Below are positions 1 to 6,660 of a DNA stretch of 10,122 nucleotides, one piece after another. The DNA comes from Bacillota bacterium (GTDB taxonomy: Bacteria > Bacillota > Clostridia > Oscillospirales > Oscillospiraceae): the NCBI GenBank assembly GCA_023395775.1, contig JAEWYA010000179.1, positions 1-10,122 of the forward strand, given 5' to 3'. Within the stretch, counting starts at the first letter, position 1. The number at the start of each line of letters is the position of its first letter. Position numbers and translations under genes: made by a program. A model generated the notes under the pieces. It was given only the letters and a program-made list of their open reading frames with translations, searched no databases and was not told where the DNA came from.

Positions 1-366
1 GTTCTGATTCCCAACCGGACGCTGTCTACCGGCAAGCTGACAAACTATTCCGCGCTGGGCCGCCGCCGGATCTGCCGAAAGGTAACCGCGCCCTACGATG
101 CATCCACAGAGACGGTGAAGGCCGCCTGCCTTCTGGCCTTGGAGAGAACACCCGGCAAGCTGGCCGACCCCGCGCCCACCGTCTATCTGACCGACTATCA
201 GTCCAGCGCCATCGAATACACCATTTACTGTTGGTCCACGCCGGAGAATTACTGGGACGTGTATCTGGGCCTTGGCGAAAACCTGCGGAGTGCGTTTGAG
301 GAAAAGCGGGTGAAGATGACCTATAACCATCTGAACGTCCACGTTTTGAACGAAGAAAAAGTGTAA
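1..366 (+). CDS. MscS-family mechanosensitive channel, C-terminal part (5' end outside window)
   Basis: The reading frame is open from base 1 and gives 121 residues before TAA at 364-366. It starts inside the gene with VLIPNRTLSTGKLTNYS, the conserved beta-domain segment of small-conductance mechanosensitive channels (family pattern roughly V-x-I-P-N-x-x-L). It continues into the cytoplasmic alpha/beta C-terminal domain, with a PYDAS...V turn followed by a helix and two strands. These channels open under membrane tension to release solutes in osmotic downshock. The pore helix and membrane segments lie upstream, so pore type and full length cannot be judged. The gene converges on the minus-strand operon, and the two are separated by a hairpin. 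The family call is fairly firm; the exact subfamily (MscS or YbdG-like) is open. Confidence 0.85.
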   Translation, partial: VLIPNRTLSTGKLTNYSALGRRRICRKVTAPYDASTETVKAACLLALERTPGKLADPAPTVYLTDYQSSAIEYTIYCWSTPENYWDVYLGLGENLRSAFEEKRVKMTYNHLNVHVLNEEKV

Positions 367-385
367 AGCAGTCAGAAGAGAATGG

Positions 386-423
386 AAGCCCCGTGAGATT
401 TCGACAAAATCTCACGGGACTTT
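386..423. terminator. Hairpin terminator between convergent genes
   Basis: A perfect 12-bp stem (390-401 with 407-418, arm CCCGTGAGATTT) has a 5-base loop. After one mismatch it can extend by three or four pairs (385-388 with 420-423). It lies between two converging stop codons and probably terminates both genes. The T-tracts on either side are short, so efficiency is uncertain. Confidence 0.75.
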
Positions 424-444
424 CTGCAATCAAAAACGCCGGAA

Positions 445-1263
445 TCAAAGCTCGTGCAGCTGGTACAGGTCCGTCCGCCGGGCAGAGAGAATGGGGAGCT
501 GTCCCCGTACCGCGTCGATGCGGGAGAGGTCCAACTCGGCGTACAGCACGGCCGCCTCCGCTCCGGCGCGGCACAGCACCTCTCCCCAGGGGTCCACGGC
601 GATGGAGTTGCCGTAAGCCACGTAGGACGCGTTCGGATTCCGGGAGGGGGAGACCCCCACGGTGAAGCACTGGTTGTCCACGGCCCGCTGCCGGAACAGC
701 AGCTCCCAATGGGCGGGGCCGGTGGTCATGTTGAATGCCGCCGGAACAAAGATGCACTTTGCGCCCCGTAAAGTCATGCACCTTACCAGCTCCTCGAACC
801 TGAGGTCAAAGCAGATGCAAAGGCCCATGACGCCGAACTCCGTTTCGAACGTGGTGATCTGATCGCCGGGGGAGAGGACGTCCGATTCAAAAAACCGCTG
901 CCCGCCCGCCACGTCAATGTCGAACAGATGGACCTTCCGGTGCCGGGCAAGCTCCCGGCCCATCCGATCGTAAACATAAGAGGTGTTGTAAACCCTTCCG
1001 TTCTCAATCTCGGGGATAGAGCCGCCCACAATATAAATGCCCAGCTCCTTGGCAAGCGCAGACAGAGCGGCCTGCGCCTGCCCGCCCGCCGTCTCGCCGA
1101 AATCCCAAAAGCAGGCGTTGTCATAGGGGCAGCAGAACATCTCCGGAAGCACGGCGAAGTCCGCTCCGTTTTTCGCCGCTTCCCGGATTTTTTCACCGGC
1201 CAGAGCGATGTCGGCGGTTTTATCGCCGGCGCCGCCCGCCAGCTGGATCAGCGCAACCTTCAT
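445..1263 (-). CDS. Carbon-nitrogen hydrolase, Nit2/omega-amidase-like
   Basis: This 272-residue protein has the nitrilase-superfamily Glu-Lys-Cys triad: E41 in LPEMF, K110 in HRKVHLFDID, and C151 in CICFDLRFEEL. Spacing and local motifs match the Nit2/omega-amidase branch (mouse Nit2 uses C153 in the same context, from family knowledge), and 272 aa is a normal length. Such enzymes hydrolyse 2-oxoglutaramate or 2-oxosuccinamate to the 2-oxoacid plus ammonia in the cytoplasm; other small amides are possible. The ATG has a good ribosome site, AAGGGAG at 1270-1276, 6 nt upstream. It is the last gene of the minus-strand operon, 108 bp after the 2-hydroxyacid dehydrogenase. An oxoacid-producing amidase next to an oxoacid reductase is metabolically plausible, but that link is inference. 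Family call firm; substrate not proven. Confidence 0.88.
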   Translation of the reverse strand: MKVALIQLAGGAGDKTADIALAGEKIREAAKNGADFAVLPEMFCCPYDNACFWDFGETAGGQAQAALSALAKELGIYIVGGSIPEIENGRVYNTSYVYDRMGRELARHRKVHLFDIDVAGGQRFFESDVLSPGDQITTFETEFGVMGLCICFDLRFEELVRCMTLRGAKCIFVPAAFNMTTGPAHWELLFRQRAVDNQCFTVGVSPSRNPNASYVAYGNSIAVDPWGEVLCRAGAEAAVLYAELDLSRIDAVRGQLPILSARRTDLYQLHEL

Positions 1264-1371
1264 AGAATGCTCCCTTCTCCAATGGAAAACCGAATGCCTT
1301 TTCGGCGTTCCTGCTTATCGGATCAATCCTGACTTGTTCGTGTCGGGCCCTGCTTCCCCAGAGCGGTCCTC

Positions 1372-2361
1372 TTAAAGGCCGTTGACCACTCGCTGCGGAC
1401 GCTTGCCCGCCATGACGCTCTCCAGATCCTCAAACAGCATCTGGTGCGCTGCGCGGAACGCGGACTTGGCCACTCCGCCGAAGTGAGGGCAGAGAATCAG
1501 CTTGTCCGGGTACTCCGCCGCCAGACGGACCAGCGGATGGTCGGCCCCGGCGGGCTCCGGCTCATAGCAGTCCACCGCCGCGCCTGCCAGCCGGTTTTCC
1601 CGGAGAGCGGCGCACAGCGCCTCGTCGTCGATGATGGCGCCCCGGGCGGTGTTTACCAGAAACGCCGTGGGCTTCACGTGGGACAAAAATTCCCGGTCCA
1701 CCAGATGGCGGCTCCCGCTGTTGGACGGCAGGTGGAGACTGATGATGTCGCTCCGGGCCGCCAGCTCCTCCAGCGGCAGGTAACGGACGTTCAGCCGTGC
1801 CTCCGTTTCCATTTCGCGGCGGTGAGGTGCGAAGTAGAAGACCTCGCTGCCATAGGGCCGCAGCCGTTCCGCCACGGCCTGACCGATGGCGCCGAAGCCC
1901 ACCAGCCCCACGGTGGAAATGGACAGATCCGAGGGAATGTCTTCCTCCACCAGCCGCACAGCCTCTCCCTGGCGGCCCTGACGGACCATCCGATCCCCCC
2001 AGAGCACCCGGTGAAGCAGCATGCTCATCAGAGTGACGGACAGCTCCGACACCGCCGCCGCGTTGCACCCGGCGTTGTTGCATACATAGATGCCGCGGGC
2101 TTTCGCGGCCTTCAGGTCAATGCGGTCAAAACCCACGCCCTCTGAGTGGATGAGCTTCAGGTTGGGCATCTTGGAAATGAGGCTCTCCGAGATGACGGTG
2201 ACGGGGGTGACGAACAGCGCGTCCGCGTCCCACCCGGCGGACAGCCACTGGGCCTCCGTTCCCTCCCGGTCGCAGAAAACCAGTTCCACCGATTTGCTGG
2301 CGGGAGTCTCCGGGCCGAAGAGATCATAGCGGAATTTAGGGGCAAGTACCAGAGCTTTCAT
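1372..2361 (-). CDS. D-2-hydroxyacid dehydrogenase family protein, possibly NADP(H)-preferring
   Basis: The 329-residue protein has the D-isomer-specific 2-hydroxyacid dehydrogenase layout. A split catalytic domain surrounds a Rossmann fold with G155-F-G-A-I-G160, and the catalytic set is R240 (NTARGAI), E267 (CYEPEP) and H293 (CPHFGG). Such enzymes reversibly reduce 2-oxoacids in the cytoplasm. After the second Rossmann strand (VFYF, 174-177) the usual acidic residue for NAD is missing; the sequence is A-P-H-R-R, and two arginines there usually favour NADP(H), as in glyoxylate/hydroxypyruvate reductases. Cofactor preference is therefore inferred. The ATG has AAAGGAG about 11 nt upstream, overlapping the stop of the AAA+ ATPase gene (18-nt gap), so the genes are co-transcribed and perhaps translationally coupled. 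The substrate is unknown. Confidence 0.88.
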   Translation of the reverse strand: MKALVLAPKFRYDLFGPETPASKSVELVFCDREGTEAQWLSAGWDADALFVTPVTVISESLISKMPNLKLIHSEGVGFDRIDLKAAKARGIYVCNNAGCNAAAVSELSVTLMSMLLHRVLWGDRMVRQGRQGEAVRLVEEDIPSDLSISTVGLVGFGAIGQAVAERLRPYGSEVFYFAPHRREMETEARLNVRYLPLEELAARSDIISLHLPSNSGSRHLVDREFLSHVKPTAFLVNTARGAIIDDEALCAALRENRLAGAAVDCYEPEPAGADHPLVRLAAEYPDKLILCPHFGGVAKSAFRAAHQMLFEDLESVMAGKRPQRVVNGL

Positions 2362-2378
2362 GCGGTGTTTCTCTCCTT

Positions 2379-3623
2379 TTACAATGGGTCGTGTTCGTTC
2401 CCAGCGGAGCCGTCTTTCTCCGCCGCGGCCTTTTCAGCCGGTTTTGGAGCAGAGGGCTTCTCTTCAGAAAGACCAACGGATTCCCGCTGAGACGGATTTG
2501 CGGGCTTTGCCGGAGCGGCGGTTTCCGCGTCCTCCTCCATGCCCCGGGCCATCAAAATGTCGCGGGGTATCATCTTCATCAGGTCGTCCCTGGATACGTT
2601 TTCCTGCGTGGCCAGGCGGTTGGCCTGATTCACCAGAATCTGCTCAAAAATGTTCCGCACGCCCCGGGCGTTGCCAAACGCGATGGAATTTGTGTTCTCC
2701 TCCTGAATGAAGTCCCGGACCATCTCACGGGTCTCCCCGTCTAGCTGATAGCAGCCCTTTTTGCACTGCATGTCAAAAATAGACAGCATCTCGTTCAGAT
2801 TATAGTCGTCAAAGTGCAAAAAGCGGTTGAACCGGGACTCAAGACCTGGGTTGGAGTGGATAAAGTCGTCCATCAGCCCGTCATAGCCCGCCACGATGAC
2901 CACCAAATCGTCCCGGTGGTCCTCCATGGCCTTCAAAAGGGTGTCGATGGCCTCCTGGCCGAAGTCATTTTCCGCTCTGCCGTTGAGGGCGTAGGCCTCG
3001 TCAATGAACAGCACGCCGCCCAAAGCCGAGTCGACCACCTTGGTGGTCTTGATGGCGGTCTGTCCCACGTATCCGGCCACCAGACCGCTGCGGTCCACCT
3101 CCACCAGCTGGCCCTTGGAGAGAATGCCGAGGCTGTGGTAGATCCGGGCCATGAGCCGGGCCACGGTAGTCTTTCCAGTGCCGGGATTGCCGGAAAAGAC
3201 CATGTGGAGGCTGAGGTCCGTGGTGGGAAGCCCGTGCTCTTTTCGCATTTGATAGACGGTCACCATATTGATGAGGTTTTTGACCTCTTTTTTGATGGCG
3301 GTGAGGCCGATATAGCCCTCCAGCTCCGATTGCAGGTCCTCGATTTTCTCCGGGAGCGGGGCGGTCTGCCCCGGGGCTTTTGTGTCGTCGTTGCCGGTGG
3401 ACGCGGCCGAATTGCTGGCGCCTTCCTTGCCTCCGCCGGTTTTCAGCGAGGGAGCGGGAGGGGGCGCGTCCGGCGTCCGGGGCTTCGCCGCCTCCGGCGG
3501 AGCGGCGGGATGTCCCCAGAAATCCGTCCCCATGCGGCCCAGATTGTTTTCCGTCATGGTGCGGATTACATCCAGCTGCTGCAAAATGATCTGGTCCTTT
3601 TTGTTGACATCTTTTCTGTCCAT
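2379..3623 (-). CDS. AAA+ ATPase, CbbX/SpoVK-like
   Basis: The protein has 414 residues with a single AAA+ module at about 95-365. Visible motifs are Walker A GNPGTGKTT (145-153), a pore-loop-like AGYVGQT (183-189), Walker B VLFIDEA (204-210), sensor 1 around VIVAGY (242-247), arginine finger NPGLESRF (R264) and sensor 2 GNARGVRN (317-324). These place it in the CbbX/SpoVK clade of hexameric remodelling ATPases, which includes Rubisco activase CbbX and the sporulation protein SpoVK. The first ~95 residues and last ~50 are Pro/Ala/Lys/Glu-rich and look disordered, unlike the compact CbbX. No Rubisco or sporulation gene is nearby, so the client is unknown; neighbours suggest a membrane or flavoprotein target, but that is a guess. 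ATG starts 4 nt after the Gx gene's stop with a weak ribosome site, which suggests translational coupling. Confidence 0.88.
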   Translation of the reverse strand: MDRKDVNKKDQIILQQLDVIRTMTENNLGRMGTDFWGHPAAPPEAAKPRTPDAPPPAPSLKTGGGKEGASNSAASTGNDDTKAPGQTAPLPEKIEDLQSELEGYIGLTAIKKEVKNLINMVTVYQMRKEHGLPTTDLSLHMVFSGNPGTGKTTVARLMARIYHSLGILSKGQLVEVDRSGLVAGYVGQTAIKTTKVVDSALGGVLFIDEAYALNGRAENDFGQEAIDTLLKAMEDHRDDLVVIVAGYDGLMDDFIHSNPGLESRFNRFLHFDDYNLNEMLSIFDMQCKKGCYQLDGETREMVRDFIQEENTNSIAFGNARGVRNIFEQILVNQANRLATQENVSRDDLMKMIPRDILMARGMEEDAETAAPAKPANPSQRESVGLSEEKPSAPKPAEKAAAEKDGSAGNEHDPL

Positions 3624-3627
3624 ACGC

Positions 3628-4143
3628 TCACGCTTTCATCAAAGAAGTGTGTTCCAGTGCCCGGAACAAAAGCCCTGCCGCAAAGCCCGTCAAGGCCCCG
3701 GTGAACAGGGATATCCCCAGCAGTAGGGGAAGATAATAGAGGGGGGCCGTGTTGCCCAGCGTCAGCATCGCCGCCACCACCTGCCCGCAGTTGTGGGCGG
3801 CCGCGCCGCCGACGGACACGCCGTAGATGGAAAGACGCCTTGACCGGGACAGCAGCGCCATAACCGCCATGGCGCAGAGCCCTCCCAGAAGGGAGAACAG
3901 CAGCGCGTTCAGATTTCCCGCGAACAGCGCGCCAAGCGTGCACCGGGCGATCAGAATGAGAAACGCCTGTTCAACCCCCAGCGCGTACAGCGCGAATACG
4001 GTGACGATGTTGGCAAGCCCCAGCTTCACTCCCGGAAGGGGGACTGCCAGCGACAGCGGGAAAAAATTTTCCACATAGCTCAGGGCCAGCGCCAGAGCGG
4101 TCAGCACAGCGCAGAGCGTCAGCTGCTTGGTCGTCAGTTTCAT
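3628..4143 (-). CDS. Gx transporter family membrane protein (Hpre_diP_synt_I type, EetB-like)
   Basis: This 171-residue, very hydrophobic protein has about five or six membrane segments. Family hallmarks are PGVKLGLANIV (37-47), ARCTLGALFAGN (66-77) and GGAAAHNCGQ (112-121). The family is often labelled heptaprenyl diphosphate synthase component I or Gx transporter. Its biochemical role is not established, though its fold resembles small substrate-binding membrane components of vitamin transporters. The family includes EetB of flavin-based extracellular electron transfer loci (family knowledge). The ATG has GGGTGAG just upstream and lies 4 nt after the NusG-II stop; its own stop is 4 nt before the AAA+ start. 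This packing implies one transcript and probably coupled translation. Family call firm; function inferred from neighbours only. Confidence 0.87.
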   Translation of the reverse strand: MKLTTKQLTLCAVLTALALALSYVENFFPLSLAVPLPGVKLGLANIVTVFALYALGVEQAFLILIARCTLGALFAGNLNALLFSLLGGLCAMAVMALLSRSRRLSIYGVSVGGAAAHNCGQVVAAMLTLGNTAPLYYLPLLLGISLFTGALTGFAAGLLFRALEHTSLMKA

Positions 4144-4147
4144 CGTC

Positions 4148-4552
4148 TCACCCCAGCACGGCGTCCACGCCGTCCTCTGTCCCGCCGGACAGCGTCACCG
4201 AAATCCGCGCGGGCAGGCACACAATACTCTGTCCAGCCCGGCTGATATGTCCGGTATGGACACAGACCTGATTGGGACAGGTGGAATCGATTACTTCCGC
4301 TCCGTCGGAAGACAGGCGGACGTGGAGCGTATAGCCGTTTGCGTTCAACTCCCGCACCTCTGGCCCGGAGAGACGGGAGAGGTTCACAGTTTCCGTCACC
4401 AGCCCGTTCACGGAGATAACGGCAGTGAGGCTGCCGGACTTGCCTCCGCCCCATGCGGCCAGCGCCAGCGCAGCCGCCAGCAGGATCACCGCCAGCGCCA
4501 CCAGCGCATCGGCGGGTTTAGGACGGACTTCGGGAGATCGTTTCATAGGCAT
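4148..4552 (-). CDS. Membrane-anchored NusG domain II protein (EetA-like)
   Basis: From the chosen start this is 134 residues: a short basic N-terminus, one membrane helix (about 15-33), then an extracytoplasmic NusG-domain-II-type beta domain. The signature is STCPNQVCVHTGHISRAGQSIVC in pieces: C92-x4-C97, TGHIS (100-104), and C112 in IVCLPARI. Despite the name, such stand-alone proteins are not transcription factors; the family contains EetA of extracellular electron transfer loci (family knowledge). The three cysteines could form a disulfide or bind a metal or cofactor, which is a guess. Start choice: the upstream ATG at 4564 directly abuts the only good ribosome site (AGGAGG, 4565-4570), so I prefer ATG 4552 (12-nt spacing); ATG 4546 is also possible. 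It overlaps the 3' end of the ApbE gene by about 35 nt. Confidence 0.82.
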   Translation of the reverse strand: MPMKRSPEVRPKPADALVALAVILLAAALALAAWGGGKSGSLTAVISVNGLVTETVNLSRLSGPEVRELNANGYTLHVRLSSDGAEVIDSTCPNQVCVHTGHISRAGQSIVCLPARISVTLSGGTEDGVDAVLG

Positions 4553-5578
4553 AGCCGCTGCCATCCTCCTGCTCGAATTTGTCCGCGAGACCGTCTGTCA
4601 CCAGCACCCGGCCATCCTGCGTCACCAGCACCATTTGAAAAGTATAAGCGCCGGAACGCCAGAACTCCACGGCCTTCGCCTCCCCCATGACGAACAGCGC
4701 GGTAGAAAACGCGTCGCACATGGTGCCGTGTCCGGGGTTGCTTCCTGTTTCCTCTTCGTTTCCGGGGGCCACAATGGTACAGAGGTCAGTCCGCTCTCCG
4801 CAGGATAGCCGGTGGCGGGGTCGATGATGTGGTGGTAGCGCTTGCCGTCCTGTTCAAAATACCGCTGATAGCCGCCCGAGGTAACGGCGAAGGCGTCTGT
4901 CAGGGACAGAACTCCAACGAAGCCATCGGTGTTATCGGGGTCCTGTACGCCCACGCGCCAGGCAGAGCCGTCCGGCTTGCTTCCCCGGACATAGATGTTG
5001 CCGCCCAGCGCCACCTTGGCGCTCTCCACGCCGTCTTTTGCCAAAATCGCTTCCACACAGTCGGAGGCGTAGCCCTTTGCGATACCGCCAAGGTCGATCT
5101 GAGTACCCTTGTCCAGAGTGACTATGCTCTCTTCACCAAGGTGGATGTGGGCGCTTCCCACGTGGGCCAGAAGCTCGTCCAGTTCACTTTGGTCCGGCAC
5201 CTGGTAGTGGTCCGTGGTAAAGCCCCAGGCGGAGACCACCGGAGCGACGGTGATGTCAAACGAGCCGTTTGTCGCGGCGCTGTATTTCTCCGCCGCTGAC
5301 AGGAGATTCCAGACCTCCATTCCCACCGCCCGGTCTCCAGTCCCGGCGTTCAGTTGAGAGACCACGCTGTCGTCCCTTGTGCGGGAGAGCAGGGATTCCA
5401 GCCGATCCACCTCTGTCTGGGCTTCTCCAACGGCGTTTTTTGCGTCCTTGCCGAAGGCGGTGACGTTCATAGTGGTGTCCATGGCGTAAAAGTCCGCGGA
5501 CTGCTCTCCGCCCTGGCTGCAGGCGGTCAGGCCACAGGCCAGCACCGCGCACAGCGCGGCGGCAAAAAATCGTCTCAT
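4518..5578 (-). pseudogene. apbE: FAD:protein FMN transferase lipoprotein (ApbE), with 1-base frameshift
   Basis: ApbE moves FMN from FAD onto a threonine or serine of exported flavoproteins (such as FMN-binding domains) outside the membrane and needs Mg2+. The N-terminus is a lipoprotein signal: MRR, hydrophobic core, lipobox LTAC with C20. Core motifs follow: DLGGIAKGY (162-170), LGGNIYVRG (191-199), AVTSGGYQRYF (231-241) and HHIIDPATGYPA (249-260). After V267 this frame turns into nonsense and stops at 4622. The frame one base away carries the expected C-terminus to 4518: T-I-V-A-P-G, then MCDAFSTALFVMG with the metal-site Asp/Thr, and VLVTDGL. Adding one base near 4778 restores a 353-residue protein of normal length. 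It may be a real mutation or a sequencing error. It is the first gene of the operon, with GAGG 8 nt before ATG. Confidence 0.85.
4565..4570 (-). promoter_or_regulatory. Ribosome binding site for NusG-II gene inside apbE
   Basis: AGGAGG on the minus strand lies within the apbE C-terminal coding frame. It directly touches ATG 4562-4564 (no spacing), is 12 nt from ATG 4552, and is 18 nt from ATG 4546, which is why 4552 was chosen. Confidence 0.6.
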
Positions 5579-5634
5579 GCGCTTTTCCTCGCTTTGAAAA
5601 TTTGACAGGAAATCGGAATACTTCAGGAACTATC

Positions 5635-5663
5635 AGTATAACACGGTTTTGCCTGCCAGACAA
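5635..5663 (-). promoter_or_regulatory. Promoter for the apbE operon
   Basis: On the minus strand, -35 TTGTCT (5658-5663) and -10 TATACT (5635-5640) are separated by exactly 17 bp, with TG one base before the -10 (extended -10). Transcription should start near 5628, giving a leader of about 50 nt before ATG 5578. This is a sigma-A type pattern match only. Confidence 0.7.
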
Positions 5664-5740
5664 GCGGGGAGAGCCGCCCCGGGCGCTTTTTTCGTGAAAG
5701 CCCTTGCAAAAGGACAAACAATCTGCTAGAATAACACGGT
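5638..5740. repeat. 10-bp direct repeat ATAACACGGT in both divergent promoters
   Basis: ATAACACGGT occurs at 5638-5647 and again at 5731-5740, 93 bp apart. The first copy overlaps the -10 and spacer of the minus promoter; the second overlaps the end of the -10 and the start region of the plus promoter. It could be a shared operator or chance similarity. Confidence 0.45.
5704..5732 (+). promoter_or_regulatory. Promoter for the membrane protein gene at 5796
   Basis: The -35 TTGCAA (5704-5709) and -10 TAGAAT (5727-5732) are 17 bp apart, with TGC just before the -10 (extended -10). Transcription should start near 5739, giving a leader of about 57 nt. The -35 regions of this and the opposing promoter are about 40 bp apart. 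Confidence 0.7.
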
Positions 5741-5795
5741 ATGTGTGGGCGTTTCTCCGCGCCGATTTTAAAATTACCCATGGAGGTTGCAATAA

Positions 5796-6560
5796 ATGCC
5801 GAAAAAGAACAAAGCGGAAGAACTCAGGAGGAACAACGCGCCCTTGAACGGTGCGCTTAAATTTTTTATTGGAGGCTGTTTAGCAGAGATTTATCTGCTG
5901 ATGGTCCGAAAGTATTACATCAACGGCAATGTGGATCAAATGTTGGGGTGGGACGCTGCAATGCCCACCCTGATGGGAATCGGCGCCGCTGTGCTGGCGC
6001 TGGGTGTGATTTTGGCCATTGTTTGGAGAAAAACATCGGGATGGAAGCGGACGCTGGCTTGGGCCGTGGTCTTCGCCGGCCTGTTTTTCTCCGCCGGAAA
6101 CTGGCTCGTCAAAGCGGTGTATCCCTCCGGTGCGGTGATCCTCTCCGTGATCACGGCTTCGGTCATGCTTCTGGGAGTCCTCTGGTGTCTGTACGCGCGA
6201 GACTGCTTCTATGCAATGACGGTTCTTGGCACCGGGTTGTTTGCCACATGGGTCTGCCGCCATGGCATGGACAATATCTTTTGGAGGAGCTATGTGATTG
6301 CGGGCGCCTGCGTGTATTTGGTGCTGCTGGCCGCCGTGGCTTTGACTGCCCGGAAGGTGGAGCGGGCCGACGGAATGATGGGTGCGATCCGCGTCCTGCC
6401 TCAGAATACCGATTGCACGATTCTGTTTGTCACCTGCGGCCTTTCCGCCGCTGCCACGGTGCTGTCCCTGTTCAGCGCCGTCGCCGCTTACTATGTCCTG
6501 TGGACACTGGGGATCGCGATTTTTATACTGGCGGTGTTCTACACCGTCAAGGAGCTGTAA
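5796..6560 (+). CDS. Multi-spanning membrane protein of unknown function
   Basis: I do not recognise this 254-residue protein. It starts with a basic, soluble segment (MPKKNKAEELRRNN) and then has about seven hydrophobic stretches, near 20-37, 56-77, 86-105, 111-133, 165-185, 207-226 and 228-250, with a possible eighth at 137-153. No catalytic motif, lipobox or cofactor motif is evident. Cysteines at 28, 131, 137, 154, 172, 207 and 214 lie mostly in or next to membrane segments without a CxxC pair. The start is supported by GGAGG at 5782-5786, 9 nt before the ATG, and by an extended -10 promoter. It is divergent from the ApbE/NusG-II/Gx operon and shares a promoter-region repeat with it, so a related function is possible but unproven. 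Confidence 0.82.
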   Translation: MPKKNKAEELRRNNAPLNGALKFFIGGCLAEIYLLMVRKYYINGNVDQMLGWDAAMPTLMGIGAAVLALGVILAIVWRKTSGWKRTLAWAVVFAGLFFSAGNWLVKAVYPSGAVILSVITASVMLLGVLWCLYARDCFYAMTVLGTGLFATWVCRHGMDNIFWRSYVIAGACVYLVLLAAVALTARKVERADGMMGAIRVLPQNTDCTILFVTCGLSAAATVLSLFSAVAAYYVLWTLGIAIFILAVFYTVKEL

Positions 6561-6611
6561 CTCCGCGAAACGGAATATGAGCGCAGTGCAGGACGAATGG
6601 ACAATGCTTAT

Positions 6612-6650
6612 GAAGAATAACACAACCATAAGGTGGTTGTGTTATTCTTT
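6612..6650. terminator. Strong hairpin terminator after the membrane protein gene
   Basis: A perfect 14-bp stem (6614-6627 with 6635-6648, arm AGAATAACACAACC), extendable by one or two pairs, has a 7-base loop. The + strand side ends TTCTTTTCTT, which suits termination of the plus-strand gene ending at 6560. It may act in both directions. Confidence 0.85.
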
Positions 6651-6660
6651 TCTTATATGC

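Noticed and set aside
26..781. Long open frame of 251 codons on the minus strand
   Set aside because: It overlaps the MscS end, the terminator and the carbon-nitrogen hydrolase in another frame; the Arg/Pro/Gly-rich composition is typical of a shadow frame in GC-rich DNA.
1290..1305. CCGAA/TTCGG hairpin followed by TTTT on the minus strand before the hydrolase gene
   Set aside because: The stem is only 5 bp, too weak to call a terminator or attenuator.
2814..3704. 296-codon open frame on the plus strand
   Set aside because: It is antisense to the AAA+ ATPase, whose motifs are complete; no family motif was seen in the antisense product.
4148..4552. Transcription factor NusG
   Set aside because: There is no NGN or KOW domain; it has a membrane anchor and a cysteine-bearing domain II typical of stand-alone exported proteins.
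5880..6629. 249-codon frame on the minus strand opposite the membrane protein
   Set aside because: It is His/Gln/Gly-rich, has no recognisable motif, runs through the terminator hairpin, and the plus-strand frame has a promoter, ribosome site and membrane segments.
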